Assembly (NCBI GenBank): GCA_029817715.1
Contig: JARUPY010000606.1
Coordinates: 6,324,001-6,388,000, forward strand
Length of the DNA stretch: 64,000 nucleotides
Direction: 5' to 3'
From: Melastoma dodecandrum
Taxonomy: Eukaryota; Streptophyta; Magnoliopsida; Myrtales; Melastomataceae
Shown: piece by piece, positions 10,201 through 19,219 of the stretch
How positions within the stretch are numbered: the first letter of the stretch is position 1
Layout: each line of letters opens with the position of its first letter
The notes under the pieces: generated by a model
The model's database searches: none
Told to the model about the DNA's origin: nothing
Seen by the model: only the letters and a program-made list of their open reading frames with translations
Translations under genes and position numbers: made by a program

Positions 10201-10417
10201 AGAGAGGCAGATAGAGTTTTATACTAACCTCAAGAATGACCTGACTCGGCAGCTCGCGTCGATCAACACTCAGGAAATCGAGGAGCTGGAGGCCAGGGCT
10301 AGAGAAGATAAAGAAAAGGTCGTTGACCTCTATGCCCAGCGGAATAGGGTGAACGCGAAGCGCCGAGCTCGCGAGTCCCTTATCTTCGATTTCAGAAAGG
10401 CTGGCGGGTTTGATTAG
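7225..10417 (+). CDS. Plant mobile domain (PMD) protein, antisense passenger gene of TE1, six exons
   Basis: The exons are 7225-8728, 8811-9220, 9285-9362, 9438-9602, 9669-9767 and 9845-10417, joining into one 942-residue frame. All five introns are short (64-82 bases) with GT-AG ends. Residues 1-501 are a PMD/aminotransferase-like domain as found in MAIN/MAIL proteins and transposable elements (WLEMWEDHFENRFRDQKILR; FWNSTVNCFYFPEGPMSITL; HLWSAMWMPGLTGF). The middle is Pro/Ser/Ala-rich with basic clusters (KRKEIEEEEEENP, KRRKLV) that look like nuclear signals. Exon 6 is a charged coiled coil (AQDARQRLVDVQEKLTEAE, then LEARAREDKEKVVDLYAQR). The start is the Met after the TATA-defined leader; the TE2 copy begins equivalently. 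It runs opposite to gag-pol, tail to tail with pol, ending 130 bases away. Function is unknown; silencing or host-interaction roles are inference only. Confidence 0.88.
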
Positions 10418-10547
10418 ATGATTTGTAATTAGAATATAATCACATTGCTTTCACTTTATTCGATTGAGCATGTCGTTTCTCAAGCTAATCTCTGCGCATA
10501 ATTATTCTTCTGGAGAATATCACTTGGGCGAAGTTTAGCGCGACCCC

Positions 10548-13500
10548 TTAGGAGTTAAGCGCTTCCCAAATCAATGGAGTCCTTTGTCTTAGGATTTTAT
10601 GATGAGCTTCCCAGATAGTCGCGCAGTAGGATTTAAGATATTTACCATTGACCTTCAATGGATGCCTATCCCCTTCTCTGGTCATAAGTCGATATGTGTT
10701 AGATGAGTATGTCTTGCACACTTCATATGGACCCTCCCAATTAGGAGACCATTTACCCAGGACTTGGTCCTTCGATTTAAGAGGTAGGACCATCTTCCAT
10801 ACTAAGTCGCCCACTTTGAAGCGCTTATGGACAACCTTTTTATTATAATGCCTAGCAATTCTTTGCTTATGGACCTCGAGTCGGTCTATTACGTCGAGTC
10901 GCTTCTTTTCCAATTCTTCTAAAGCGAGGTACATTGCTTCGTCTTGCAAGTCAGGATGAGCTACCCTGAGCGACTTGTATCGGATCTCAATAGGCAGGAC
11001 AGCATCTTGCCCATATACCAGCGAAAAAGGGGCTTCTCCTGTGCTGTCTCTCTTGGTGACTCTTAGAGCCCACAAGGTGTCTTGTAATAGTTTGTGCCAT
11101 TCTCTTGGATTTGCACCAACCATTTTTTGAATGTTATTCTTTATGAGCTTATTAGTAGCTTCAGCTTGTCCATTCGACTGGGGGTAATAAGGTGTCGAAT
11201 TTGTGATTGAAAAGCTGAACTCGGCGGCGAATTCACGCACCTTCTCATTATTGAAAACGGCGCCATTGTCTACTACAATATTCTGGGGAATCCCAAATCT
11301 ATAAATGATGGAAGATCTGAGAAAATCGATCACTTCTTTGTGGTCAATTTTCTTATATACTTGAGCCTCGACCCACTTGGTAAAGTAGTCAGTAGCAACT
11401 AGAATGTAGGCATCGCCTTTACTCGAGTGTGGGTGAATCTCTCCAATTATATCCAGGGCCCAAGTCCTAAATGGCCAAGGCTTGATAACTGAGACTAAGT
11501 CGGACGCTGGGGCCCTTGTCGCAGGACCATGCTTTTGGCACTCTTGACATCCTCTAGCCATTTCTATGCAATTTTTTAGCATTGATGGCCAGTAAAATCC
11601 ATGTCTTTTAATGACCCAAGACATCTTAATGCCTGATTGATGGGATCCACATAAACCTTGATGAGTTTCTAACATTATGGGAGTCGCCTCGTCTAAGTCG
11701 ACACATCTTAACAGTACTCCTTCCTTGGTTTTCCTGTAGAGCACTCCATCTATGAGGGTATAAGACAAAGCCTGAGTCTTAATTCTTTGGCTTGCCTTTT
11801 GAGCTGGGTCCGTCAGGAAGTCGATGATGGTCTGTCTCCAATCTTTATCGCTTACCAATATGTCCAATGCGAACAAGTCGCTTTGTGGGACTAAATGAGA
11901 AGCTATTTCGGGGACACAATTGTTTCTTCCTCTAGCCTTGTATCCCGAAGCTTTTTGGGCTAAGTCGTTAGCGATGGTGTTTTCCTCCCGGCCTACAAAG
12001 AGGAAAGTAATTGTTTCGAACCGCTCGACTAGCCTTCGAGCGACTTGATGATAGGGTGCGAGTTTCTCTTGACATAGAGAGTCGCCATTCATCTGGTTAA
12101 TAACCAGTTGAGAGTCTCCCATTACTCTGGCTCTCCTGGCTCCCAAGGCTAATAATTCCTTCAAGAGCGTGATCAACGCTTCATATTCAGTCGCATTGTT
12201 TGTATGAGTCGCCGACAAACGATATGCTAGGCGAACGTCTTTTCCTAGTGGCGAAAGTATGTGGAGGCCTATGCCTACGCCGGATTCCGCCGAAGATCCA
12301 TCAAACCAAGCTTGCCAGACATTCTCAAGGGATTCCTCTTGATCGATTGATGTAGATGGATCGTGGTTCACTAAGAAGTCGGCTAAGACCTGTCCTTTCA
12401 CCGACTGTTGAGGTTTGAAACGCAGATCGTATGCGGATAGGACCAAGCTCCATTTACTAATTCTTCCGGTCAATAGGGGACTTTCGAAAAAGTATTTTAT
12501 GACTGGAGACTTGGCGATGACATGAACCTCTTGGGATCCGATATAATGTCTCAGCTTCTTAACGGCATAGAAGACTGATAGGCACAACTTTTCCTTAATT
12601 GTATAGCGCTTTTCTGTGGCAGTCAGTTGTCTTGACAAATAGTAGACTGCTCTCTCAGTTTTGTCCTCCGCCTCTTGGGCTAACATGGCACCGATGACTG
12701 ATTCAGTCGCTGCCACGTAAAGCAGATAGGGCTTTCCTATCCGAGGAGGGGCAAGCACAGGCGGCTTCATTAAATACTCCTTTAAGCCTTCAAATGCTTT
12801 TCGGTGTTCGTTGCTCCACACAAAATTTCCCTTCGCCTTCAGTAAAGTCGAAAAAACTTCTGTCCGTCCAGCGACGTTACCAATAAATCGCCTTAGATAA
12901 TTGACCCTTCCTAAGAAAGCCTGTAACTGCTTCTTATTACTCGGAGGGTTCAATCTTTGAATGGCATTCACTTTGTTCTGGTCGACTTCTATGCCACGTT
13001 GATGGACTAGGAACCCTAGGAAATGTCCTGCTCTGACTCCGAAGGCACATTTGAGAGGGTTTAGTTTGAGCTGATGCTTTCTCATTTGAATGAAAGCATT
13101 TCTAAGGTCATTAACATGTGACTTCTCATCTTGCGACTTGACCACTATATCGTCTATGTATACTTCGACTGTTTTGTTAATCGAGGCATCAAATATAGCG
13201 TTCATGGCTCGTTGGTAGGTTGCCCCAGCGTTTTTGAGTCCGAATGGCATGACTACCCATTCGAAAATGCCTAAGGGACACCTGAACGCAGTTTTATGGA
13301 TATCCTCCTCAGCTAGGAAGATTTGGTTATATCCTGAAAAACCATCCATGAAGGACATAATTTGGTGCCCTGCAGTCTTGTCAACTAAGTCGTCTGCGAT
13401 AGGCATGGGGTACTCATCCTTTGGAGTGGCACGATTCAAGTCTCTGAAATCGATGCAAACTCTAATCTTACCATTCTTCTTAATGACAGGAACTATACTG

Positions 13501-14117
13501 GATATCCATTCGGTGTACCTCGATGTCCTTATATATCCAGCTTTAAAGAGCTTCTTGACTTCCTCGAATACTGCTTGAGTGACTTCATGAGTCATTCTCC
13601 TGGGCGCTTGTTGAACTGGTTTAAATCCCGTTTTGATTGGTAACTTGTGTTCCACAAGTCGGCGATCTAGGCCAGGCATCTCAGTGTAATCCCAAGCGAA
13701 ACAGTCTTTAAACTCTTCTAGAGTAGCTTTGATAGAATTGAAAAGTTCTTTATTCATTGAGGAACTGATGAAAACAACTCGAGGGCTTGATGCCTCGCCT
13801 AAATTGACGCTTACGAGTGAGTCACATGGCATCATCAGTGACTCACGACTCTGGACACCACCTAAATCGGTGTCAACGTTATTACATGACCTAGCTTCGA
13901 AATTGATGTTGCCTATTTGGCATCCTACTTTCCCAGACATCCTAACATGCTTCTGAAGTCGCTTTAGGATGTCAGCGACTGCATGGCCTTTCTCCTCACT
14001 GTCCATACATCCCTTCGTGTAGGAGTCTATCGGGCTCCAACTCCGTCGCAGTGCTCTCTTGGCTCTTAGGCGCTTCTCCCTTGTTGTCGCTTGGGCTGTT
14101 GTTCGTCTCGCCTCCAT
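10548..14117 (-). CDS. pol: TE1 pol: reverse transcriptase, RNase H, second RNase H, integrase
   Basis: The ORF has 1,189 codons. Order of domains: an N-terminal linker (about 1-140); reverse transcriptase with TSRYTEWISSIVPVIKKNGK, IRVCIDFRDLN, and the catalytic YIDDIVV; the RT-linked RNase H (LLYVAATESVIGAMLAQE); an added RNase H (QAWFDGSSAESGVGIGLH, later NNATEYEALI and GDSQLVINQM), the dual arrangement of Tat-lineage elements; integrase with an HHCC finger (ETHQGLCGSHQSG, CQECQKHG), a DDE core (ALDIIGEIHPHSSKGDAYI, VVDNGAVF, NGQAEATNK), and a C-terminal GPYEV module. The ORF overlaps the end of gag-protease by 122 bases and lies in the +1 frame relative to it, so expression needs frameshifting or splicing. 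No stop or frameshift interrupts it. Confidence 0.95.
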   Translation of the reverse strand: MEARRTTAQATTREKRLRAKRALRRSWSPIDSYTKGCMDSEEKGHAVADILKRLQKHVRMSGKVGCQIGNINFEARSCNNVDTDLGGVQSRESLMMPCDSLVSVNLGEASSPRVVFISSSMNKELFNSIKATLEEFKDCFAWDYTEMPGLDRRLVEHKLPIKTGFKPVQQAPRRMTHEVTQAVFEEVKKLFKAGYIRTSRYTEWISSIVPVIKKNGKIRVCIDFRDLNRATPKDEYPMPIADDLVDKTAGHQIMSFMDGFSGYNQIFLAEEDIHKTAFRCPLGIFEWVVMPFGLKNAGATYQRAMNAIFDASINKTVEVYIDDIVVKSQDEKSHVNDLRNAFIQMRKHQLKLNPLKCAFGVRAGHFLGFLVHQRGIEVDQNKVNAIQRLNPPSNKKQLQAFLGRVNYLRRFIGNVAGRTEVFSTLLKAKGNFVWSNEHRKAFEGLKEYLMKPPVLAPPRIGKPYLLYVAATESVIGAMLAQEAEDKTERAVYYLSRQLTATEKRYTIKEKLCLSVFYAVKKLRHYIGSQEVHVIAKSPVIKYFFESPLLTGRISKWSLVLSAYDLRFKPQQSVKGQVLADFLVNHDPSTSIDQEESLENVWQAWFDGSSAESGVGIGLHILSPLGKDVRLAYRLSATHTNNATEYEALITLLKELLALGARRARVMGDSQLVINQMNGDSLCQEKLAPYHQVARRLVERFETITFLFVGREENTIANDLAQKASGYKARGRNNCVPEIASHLVPQSDLFALDILVSDKDWRQTIIDFLTDPAQKASQRIKTQALSYTLIDGVLYRKTKEGVLLRCVDLDEATPIMLETHQGLCGSHQSGIKMSWVIKRHGFYWPSMLKNCIEMARGCQECQKHGPATRAPASDLVSVIKPWPFRTWALDIIGEIHPHSSKGDAYILVATDYFTKWVEAQVYKKIDHKEVIDFLRSSIIYRFGIPQNIVVDNGAVFNNEKVREFAAEFSFSITNSTPYYPQSNGQAEATNKLIKNNIQKMVGANPREWHKLLQDTLWALRVTKRDSTGEAPFSLVYGQDAVLPIEIRYKSLRVAHPDLQDEAMYLALEELEKKRLDVIDRLEVHKQRIARHYNKKVVHKRFKVGDLVWKMVLPLKSKDQVLGKWSPNWEGPYEVCKTYSSNTYRLMTREGDRHPLKVNGKYLKSYCATIWEAHHKILRQRTPLIWEALNS

Positions 14118-17100
14118 CTTTGGTCGTGACTACCTCCTGCAGGACCTCGTCTATGTCTTTGTCTGTGAAGTCAGGCCCCCATCCTGTTGGCACAATTGGT
14201 CCTTCGTCTAGCTTGGGGTGAGAGGTGCCATAGCTCACGATGAAGTCGAACTTCCCGGAAGGTTCACCTAAGGGTCCGACTGTGGGGTCTCCCAGCTTGT
14301 AGCGCTGGTCCAGAGTAAGGTCCTTGACTGTCTTACACGTCTCTGCATGCAAAATACCCTTGTCACACCAGGAGTATTCATCAGCCTTAACGATTTCTAT
14401 TTCGGAGTCAAGCCATAGGATTAACTCCCTATGCAAAGTAGATGGAATTGCGGCGGCCTTATGAAGCCAATCGCGTCCTAAAAGCGCATTAAATGAAGGG
14501 GCTATATCGATTACAAAGAAAGCAGTTTCCTGCTCGTGTCTCCCGACGCCTAGGCGCACGGAGCATATGCCCAGGCACTCGGATTTTCTCCCATTGAAGC
14601 CACTTACAGCTACGTCGGTTCGCACCAACTCGCTAGGCTTGTACCCAAGTAATCTAAACTTGGCGAGGGGAAGAACATTGACAGTGGCGCCATTGTCTAT
14701 TAAGACTCGACCCACTAAGACACCATCAAAGGTGGCTGAGATATACAGCGAATGCATATGCTGTTTCATGCGATCTGATGGTTTCCTCAACCAGTGCAGA
14801 GGGAAGCCAGAAGGAAATGTAATGACTTTAGAGTCAAGAGTTTTACCTTCCGGTGCCTCCAACTTGTCGTTGCAGGCGAACTCCGCAGGGAGGGTAAGAG
14901 CGTTGCAGCTCACGAGGGGCCCTTGCTCCGCGTTGAAGTCGCAGGGCTTATCTCCTCGTAGAGGAGTGTAGTCGAAGCTCGAACCTGGGTCTTCCGAGTA
15001 GTCAGTAGACTCGACACGCTCGGGCTCTGCACCTTGTTTCCCTGTGGCATGGTTCCCACCAAAGGGTGGCATCACAGGGGTCATTCTTGGCTTTTTCTGG
15101 GCGTGACTTAGACGCCTTTCTTTTCTCTTTTGAGCCCTTACGGGAAGCGTAAGCTTCCTTTCCGCTTTCTGCCATTGAGACGAAGGGTTAAGTGCTTTGA
15201 CGAACCTTGGTTTCTTAGAACCAGAAGGAAGTCGACCTACCTCTACAAACCTTCCGTCGGCTGGGTCATATCCTACCTGCACAGGGTTATCTGCTGGCCT
15301 ATTCGAAGAGGGGTTGTTAGGTTTCGAATTACCTGAGCCCTCCGGACGGACTGCCTTCACCAGCATCTCCCCTTTTGCGGATAAGTCGACGAGCCGCAAG
15401 AAGTAGTTAACGCAGCATGCTGTGCAGAGCTGGGTGATGAGTATGCGGTTGTGAGCGATCAGCTTGCACTTTTGGCACAGCAGCTTTTCGTCCAGGAATT
15501 GGGCAATAGGTGGCCCCCTCCGCAGTTCCTGAGGGTCAACTGTCTGCGATGCGTAGCGGGGTCTGCGATTCACGGCCTGCTGAGGTTGGTCCGCTTCCTT
15601 ATGCTCCTCTACCGGTCTAATCTCCTTGACAGGGGTAGTTCTAGTGTACCCCTGTTTGATGACCCTTTGGCCAGAGGAGTCTATGAACTCCAGTCGCCGT
15701 GCCGAGCGTTCTGTTCCTCGGGCGACTGCCTCTCCATTACCCTTATGACCCTGGGGGCCTCCTCTTCCTCCTCGCAAGGCTAATCGGCGATCTGCGCTAG
15801 GAGGGCTTTTGAGGACGTGAGAAGATCCTCGGGGAGTGTTCAGCGACATTGCTGCTTCCTCGAACGGGGTCAAGTCGTACCACCCCTCCGTCTTGCTGTC
15901 CAGCAGGTACTTCTTGAACGTGTGGCACTGATCCGTAGTATGAGTGTCGTTCAAGTGCCAGTGGCATAGCCACTTCTCCCTTCCTTTGGGCAGAATGAAG
16001 ACCCCACGCTCAGCCAGTCGCTTCATCAGGGCATTAGCCACCAGAGTCTCGCCGGTTGCTTGTAAGTCCTGCGAGGGTACAGCAGAGTCGTTAATAACTT
16101 CTAAGAGATTAACCTCAGTATCAAATATGTCAAACGTATGAATGGCGACTTCGTCCCCGAATGGATTATCGTCCACCACGGCGACTTCGTCGACCTCGGG
16201 AAAACGGAGCTCTTTAGACTCTATTAAATCCTGGATGATATTTCTAAAGGACAAACAGTCCCTGGTAGCATGGGTGAAGGACCCATGCCACTTGCAGTAA
16301 TTCCTATTCTTTTCCCTCTCTGTCTGAGGGACACGATGGCCGGGCTTAAGTCTAATCCTTTTCCTTTGATGAAGCCAGTCGAATATAGCATCGACTTTAT
16401 CCGTGTCGAAAGAATACTTTCTTTCTTCGGCATTCTTTTGGGATGCCTTAGCTTTGGAATTCTTCTTAGTCAGGGGATCGCATATAGTCGATTCCCCCTT
16501 GACAAATTCTGCCACGTCGACTTCATAAGTGTCGACTTGGTAGGCTCGAGTCAGATAGGCTTCCTCTGTAAGGAGCTGATGATACTCAGTAGCCCTCCTC
16601 GCTAAGTCATACAGGTCAGCAAAGCGTTCGCCCTGCAGCTTTTTTCGGAACGGGATAGTCAGCGCATTTAATGCGAGAAGTAACTGATCCTTCTCCGGTA
16701 TAGGGGGTGTACACCGTAGTAGGGCCTTCCTAAGTTTCATTAGAAACTGCCCTGGGTGTTCTCCGTTAGCCTGTTTAAGGCGCATTACTTCAAACATCGA
16801 CATGGGGGTGTCCAGTCGAGCAAAGGTTTTAACGAACATAGACTGCATCTGAGTCCACGAGGCTACTGACCCTGGCGGCAAACTCGCATACCATGTAAAG
16901 GCATCTCCTGTTAACGAGTTAGGGAAGAGCTTTAGTTTCCAAAAGTCGTTCCCAGCCGCCTCACCAAGTTGGTGAGTGAAGCGAGCGACGTGCTCGAGTG
17001 GGGTCATTTCATCTTCACCCGAAAAACGAGTAAAGTCGGGCACCTTATAACCTCTGGGTAAAGGGAAATCCCTGTCGACATATGCGGGATATGGAGACCT

Positions 17101-17970
17101 GTACAAACAGGCGTCGTCTCGCCGAGCTATTCCGGGGACGACTTGCTCTATGACCTGAGTTATGGCTTCCCTCAAGTCTGGAGGTACACCGTCTACTGGG
17201 GCCTGCGCTGGAGGTCGAGTCGACCTTATCGGGCTGTACGGAGATCTGTCCCCCATTGCCTGATTCGCTGGATTCCTCATGTAAAAAGAAGGCTCCCCCC
17301 GAAAGTTGCCACCTCGGGATCCAAGCTCATAGGGGTCCCCAGTCGCGTCGATTACAGGTTCTTTTCCAGGGCGATGAGACGGAATAAAATCCTCCCCTCG
17401 ATCTGTTTCTTCTTGAAAATCTTCTTCCTCATTGCAATACGTATTCGTTGGTCGATTACGTGAAGAAGAGGGTCGACTAGGGGGAACCATATTTCCGGGC
17501 TCAAAAAGAGCATTTGTCCTTATCTCAGATTGTTCAAAGGTCACGTTACGTGGCCCTTGAGCCGTCCGTCGAGCGTCTGTCATGAACGTAGACTCCCTAA
17601 AGGGGGCTTCTCTCATCTGAGGTCTTACTCTTTCCTCGTTTCTCGGGCCAGAAAGACGCCCTATTAGGGTTTGGACATCCATTAGAATATCCTTCATAGT
17701 AGTCAACTCCTGACGCACATCTCCCAGTTCCTTGTGGAACTCCAGTCTTGAAATAAATGCAGACGGGGTATGTGAATCAAAGGTGGACTGGTTTGTAGCT
17801 GCCTGGCCTCCTAGGGCCGGCGCTGGCAAGTCCATTCCCGGAGGAAGTTCTAACTGGTTTGTAGCTGCCTGGCCTCCTAGGGCTGGCGCTTCCAAGTTCA
17901 TTCCCGGAGGAAGTTCCTGGTTTTCCCCATCTAAGGGATTCTGAGCAGTACTTCGAGTATTTCTCGGCAT
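13996..17970 (-). CDS. gag: TE1 gag-protease polyprotein
   Basis: The ORF has 1,324 codons. The N-terminus carries a local duplication of ELPPGM(N/D)L...APALGGQAATNQ. The capsid-type Retrotrans_gag domain is central (LTGDAFTWYASLPPGSVASW, FARLDTPMSMFEVMRLKQAN). Two Cys/His motifs follow (CKWHGSFTHATRDC and CHWHLNDTHTTDQC), a variant zinc-knuckle layout. The aspartic protease is near the C-terminus (VLIDNGATVNVLPLAKFRLL, then FNALLGRDWLH); its active-site triad reads D-N-G rather than D-T/S-G. The first ATG is only 27 bases from the LTR edge and 4 bases beyond the PBS-like tract, so the leader is very short. Confidence 0.93.
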   Translation of the reverse strand: MPRNTRSTAQNPLDGENQELPPGMNLEAPALGGQAATNQLELPPGMDLPAPALGGQAATNQSTFDSHTPSAFISRLEFHKELGDVRQELTTMKDILMDVQTLIGRLSGPRNEERVRPQMREAPFRESTFMTDARRTAQGPRNVTFEQSEIRTNALFEPGNMVPPSRPSSSRNRPTNTYCNEEEDFQEETDRGEDFIPSHRPGKEPVIDATGDPYELGSRGGNFRGEPSFYMRNPANQAMGDRSPYSPIRSTRPPAQAPVDGVPPDLREAITQVIEQVVPGIARRDDACLYRSPYPAYVDRDFPLPRGYKVPDFTRFSGEDEMTPLEHVARFTHQLGEAAGNDFWKLKLFPNSLTGDAFTWYASLPPGSVASWTQMQSMFVKTFARLDTPMSMFEVMRLKQANGEHPGQFLMKLRKALLRCTPPIPEKDQLLLALNALTIPFRKKLQGERFADLYDLARRATEYHQLLTEEAYLTRAYQVDTYEVDVAEFVKGESTICDPLTKKNSKAKASQKNAEERKYSFDTDKVDAIFDWLHQRKRIRLKPGHRVPQTEREKNRNYCKWHGSFTHATRDCLSFRNIIQDLIESKELRFPEVDEVAVVDDNPFGDEVAIHTFDIFDTEVNLLEVINDSAVPSQDLQATGETLVANALMKRLAERGVFILPKGREKWLCHWHLNDTHTTDQCHTFKKYLLDSKTEGWYDLTPFEEAAMSLNTPRGSSHVLKSPPSADRRLALRGGRGGPQGHKGNGEAVARGTERSARRLEFIDSSGQRVIKQGYTRTTPVKEIRPVEEHKEADQPQQAVNRRPRYASQTVDPQELRRGPPIAQFLDEKLLCQKCKLIAHNRILITQLCTACCVNYFLRLVDLSAKGEMLVKAVRPEGSGNSKPNNPSSNRPADNPVQVGYDPADGRFVEVGRLPSGSKKPRFVKALNPSSQWQKAERKLTLPVRAQKRKERRLSHAQKKPRMTPVMPPFGGNHATGKQGAEPERVESTDYSEDPGSSFDYTPLRGDKPCDFNAEQGPLVSCNALTLPAEFACNDKLEAPEGKTLDSKVITFPSGFPLHWLRKPSDRMKQHMHSLYISATFDGVLVGRVLIDNGATVNVLPLAKFRLLGYKPSELVRTDVAVSGFNGRKSECLGICSVRLGVGRHEQETAFFVIDIAPSFNALLGRDWLHKAAAIPSTLHRELILWLDSEIEIVKADEYSWCDKGILHAETCKTVKDLTLDQRYKLGDPTVGPLGEPSGKFDFIVSYGTSHPKLDEGPIVPTGWGPDFTDKDIDEVLQEVVTTKDGGETNNSPSDNKGEAPKSQESTATELEPDRLLHEGMYGQ

Positions 17971-17974
17971 GTTC

Positions 17975-17991
17975 TCCCACTGTGGTCGCCA
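17975..17991 (-). other. Primer-binding-site-like tract of TE1
   Basis: On the minus strand TGGCGACCACAGTGGGA lies 6 bases inside the right LTR. It begins TGG, complementary to a tRNA CCA end. The tRNA is not assigned; TGGCGAC-type sites occur in other Tat-lineage elements. The identical tract is at 40178-40194 in TE2. Confidence 0.7.
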
Positions 17992-17997
17992 AAAACG

Positions 17998-19219
17998 TGT
18001 TCGCGCACGAAACGGATCACGTTGGAAATATTTGGCAATGGACTCACAGTAGTTATATTGTGGTCGCCAGTAAGAAGATGCACTAACTTATACAGGAATA
18101 ATGCAAGTCTTACAATCTTAATGAATAAAGGAAACAGGGCTTACAGCCATTAAAAGGGAAAAAGGGACACGATGGTGACGATGTAGGATCTTGTAGCGGC
18201 GGAGAACACGTGACGAAGGCCTTGGAAGCTCACTCCGTCTATGGTGGTTGCTGGCGGAAGGTCGTGACGAAGGCCTTGAAAGCTCGCTTCGTCGGAGGTG
18301 GTCGCTGGCGGAAGGTCGTGACGAAGGCCTTGAAAGCTCGCTTCGTCGGAGGTGGTCGCTGGCGGAGAGTTGTGACGAAGGCCCTACGAGCTCACTTCGT
18401 CGGTGGAGTCGCTGGCGGAGGATTGGCGGCGAAGGCCCTACGAGCTCACTTCGTCGGTGGAGTCGCTGGCGGAGGATTGGCGGCAAAGGCCCTACGAGCT
18501 CACTCTGTCGGTGGAAGGATAGTTGACCTCTGAGCCGGGTCAGGGCATCTAATTCCTAAGGTTGACGAACAAACTTCAGAGTTTTGGCTGTGTATGGTCG
18601 TCCTTTGTCTTTGGAAACTCATTTGCTATTTATAGAGAGCTCGTACGTGTCTAACACGTAACGAGTGGATCTTGTTACAGATCGTGTCATGGATCGTGAT
18701 TCCTAGTATCGTGGGAGTATCCCAACAACTCCCCATGAGATACGGGATCACGTTTCCTGAAAATTAGAATCGGTTACGATTCTTAACAATCGTGACTTTA
18801 GGAATAAATTTATTCTCATCTCGTCGACTTGCTTTGTTTGCACGGGCTTTGGCTGCTTGCCTTTGTTCAGGATAATGTCGACTTGACCCTATAAGTAGAC
18901 CTAGCTACTATTGGGTCATATTGGTAGTCATATCTTAGTGGTGAGTTGACCTAGTCGACTCTATACATAAATCGTCTTTAGTAACTCCATTGTGGGTCGA
19001 CTTCATCGTGAGTTATCCCAACCGACCTCGTCATGAGTCGACCTGGATGACTTCGTCATGAGTTAACCCAGTCGACTTCATTATGAGTCGACCTGGGCGA
19101 CATCGTTCTGAGTTAGCCCAGTCGATGTTGTCATGAGTCGGCCTGGACGACTTCGTTCTTAGGCAGTGTGATGATTCCTGGGCTCTAAGCCCAGGCCGAA
19201 ATTATTTACTATGTCAACA
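17998..19219 (-). repeat. TE1 5' LTR (right)
   Basis: 1,222 bp, the same length as the left LTR, with about 4 substitutions outside the repeat array. Its six 54-bp units (about 18210-18521) are ordered A, B', B, C, C', D, so one B-type unit is gained and one C'-type unit lost relative to the left LTR. Confidence 0.95.

Larger units (their letters stand above)
5795..19219 (-). mobile_element. TE1: full-length Ty3/gypsy Tat-lineage LTR retrotransposon with an antisense PMD gene
   Basis: The element is 13,425 bp, bounded by TG...CA LTRs of 1,222 bp each (5795-7016, 17998-19219) and flanked by the 5-bp target duplication AAAGG (5790-5794, 19220-19224). It is transcribed on the minus strand: the PBS lies inside the right LTR and the polypurine tract abuts the left LTR. 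Order in element sense: 5' LTR, PBS, gag-protease, pol (RT, RNase H, second RNase H, integrase), antisense PMD gene, PPT, 3' LTR. All reading frames are open. The LTRs differ by about 4 substitutions by eye plus rearranged internal repeats. The dual RNase H region and the extra ORF point to the Tat lineage. It sits in a NAC pseudogene fragment. A full coding set and similar LTRs suggest a recent, possibly competent copy. Confidence 0.95.

Noticed and set aside
7225..10417. PMD gene as an ordinary host gene that happens to lie between LTRs
   Set aside because: The same gene occurs at the same place inside both independently inserted elements, and target duplications flank the whole units.
14567..14971. 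Plus-strand ORFs across gag-pol (e.g. 13234-13578, 15130-15336, 36760-37164)
   Set aside because: Antisense shadows of conserved retroelement coding sequence, without recognisable motifs or splice structure.
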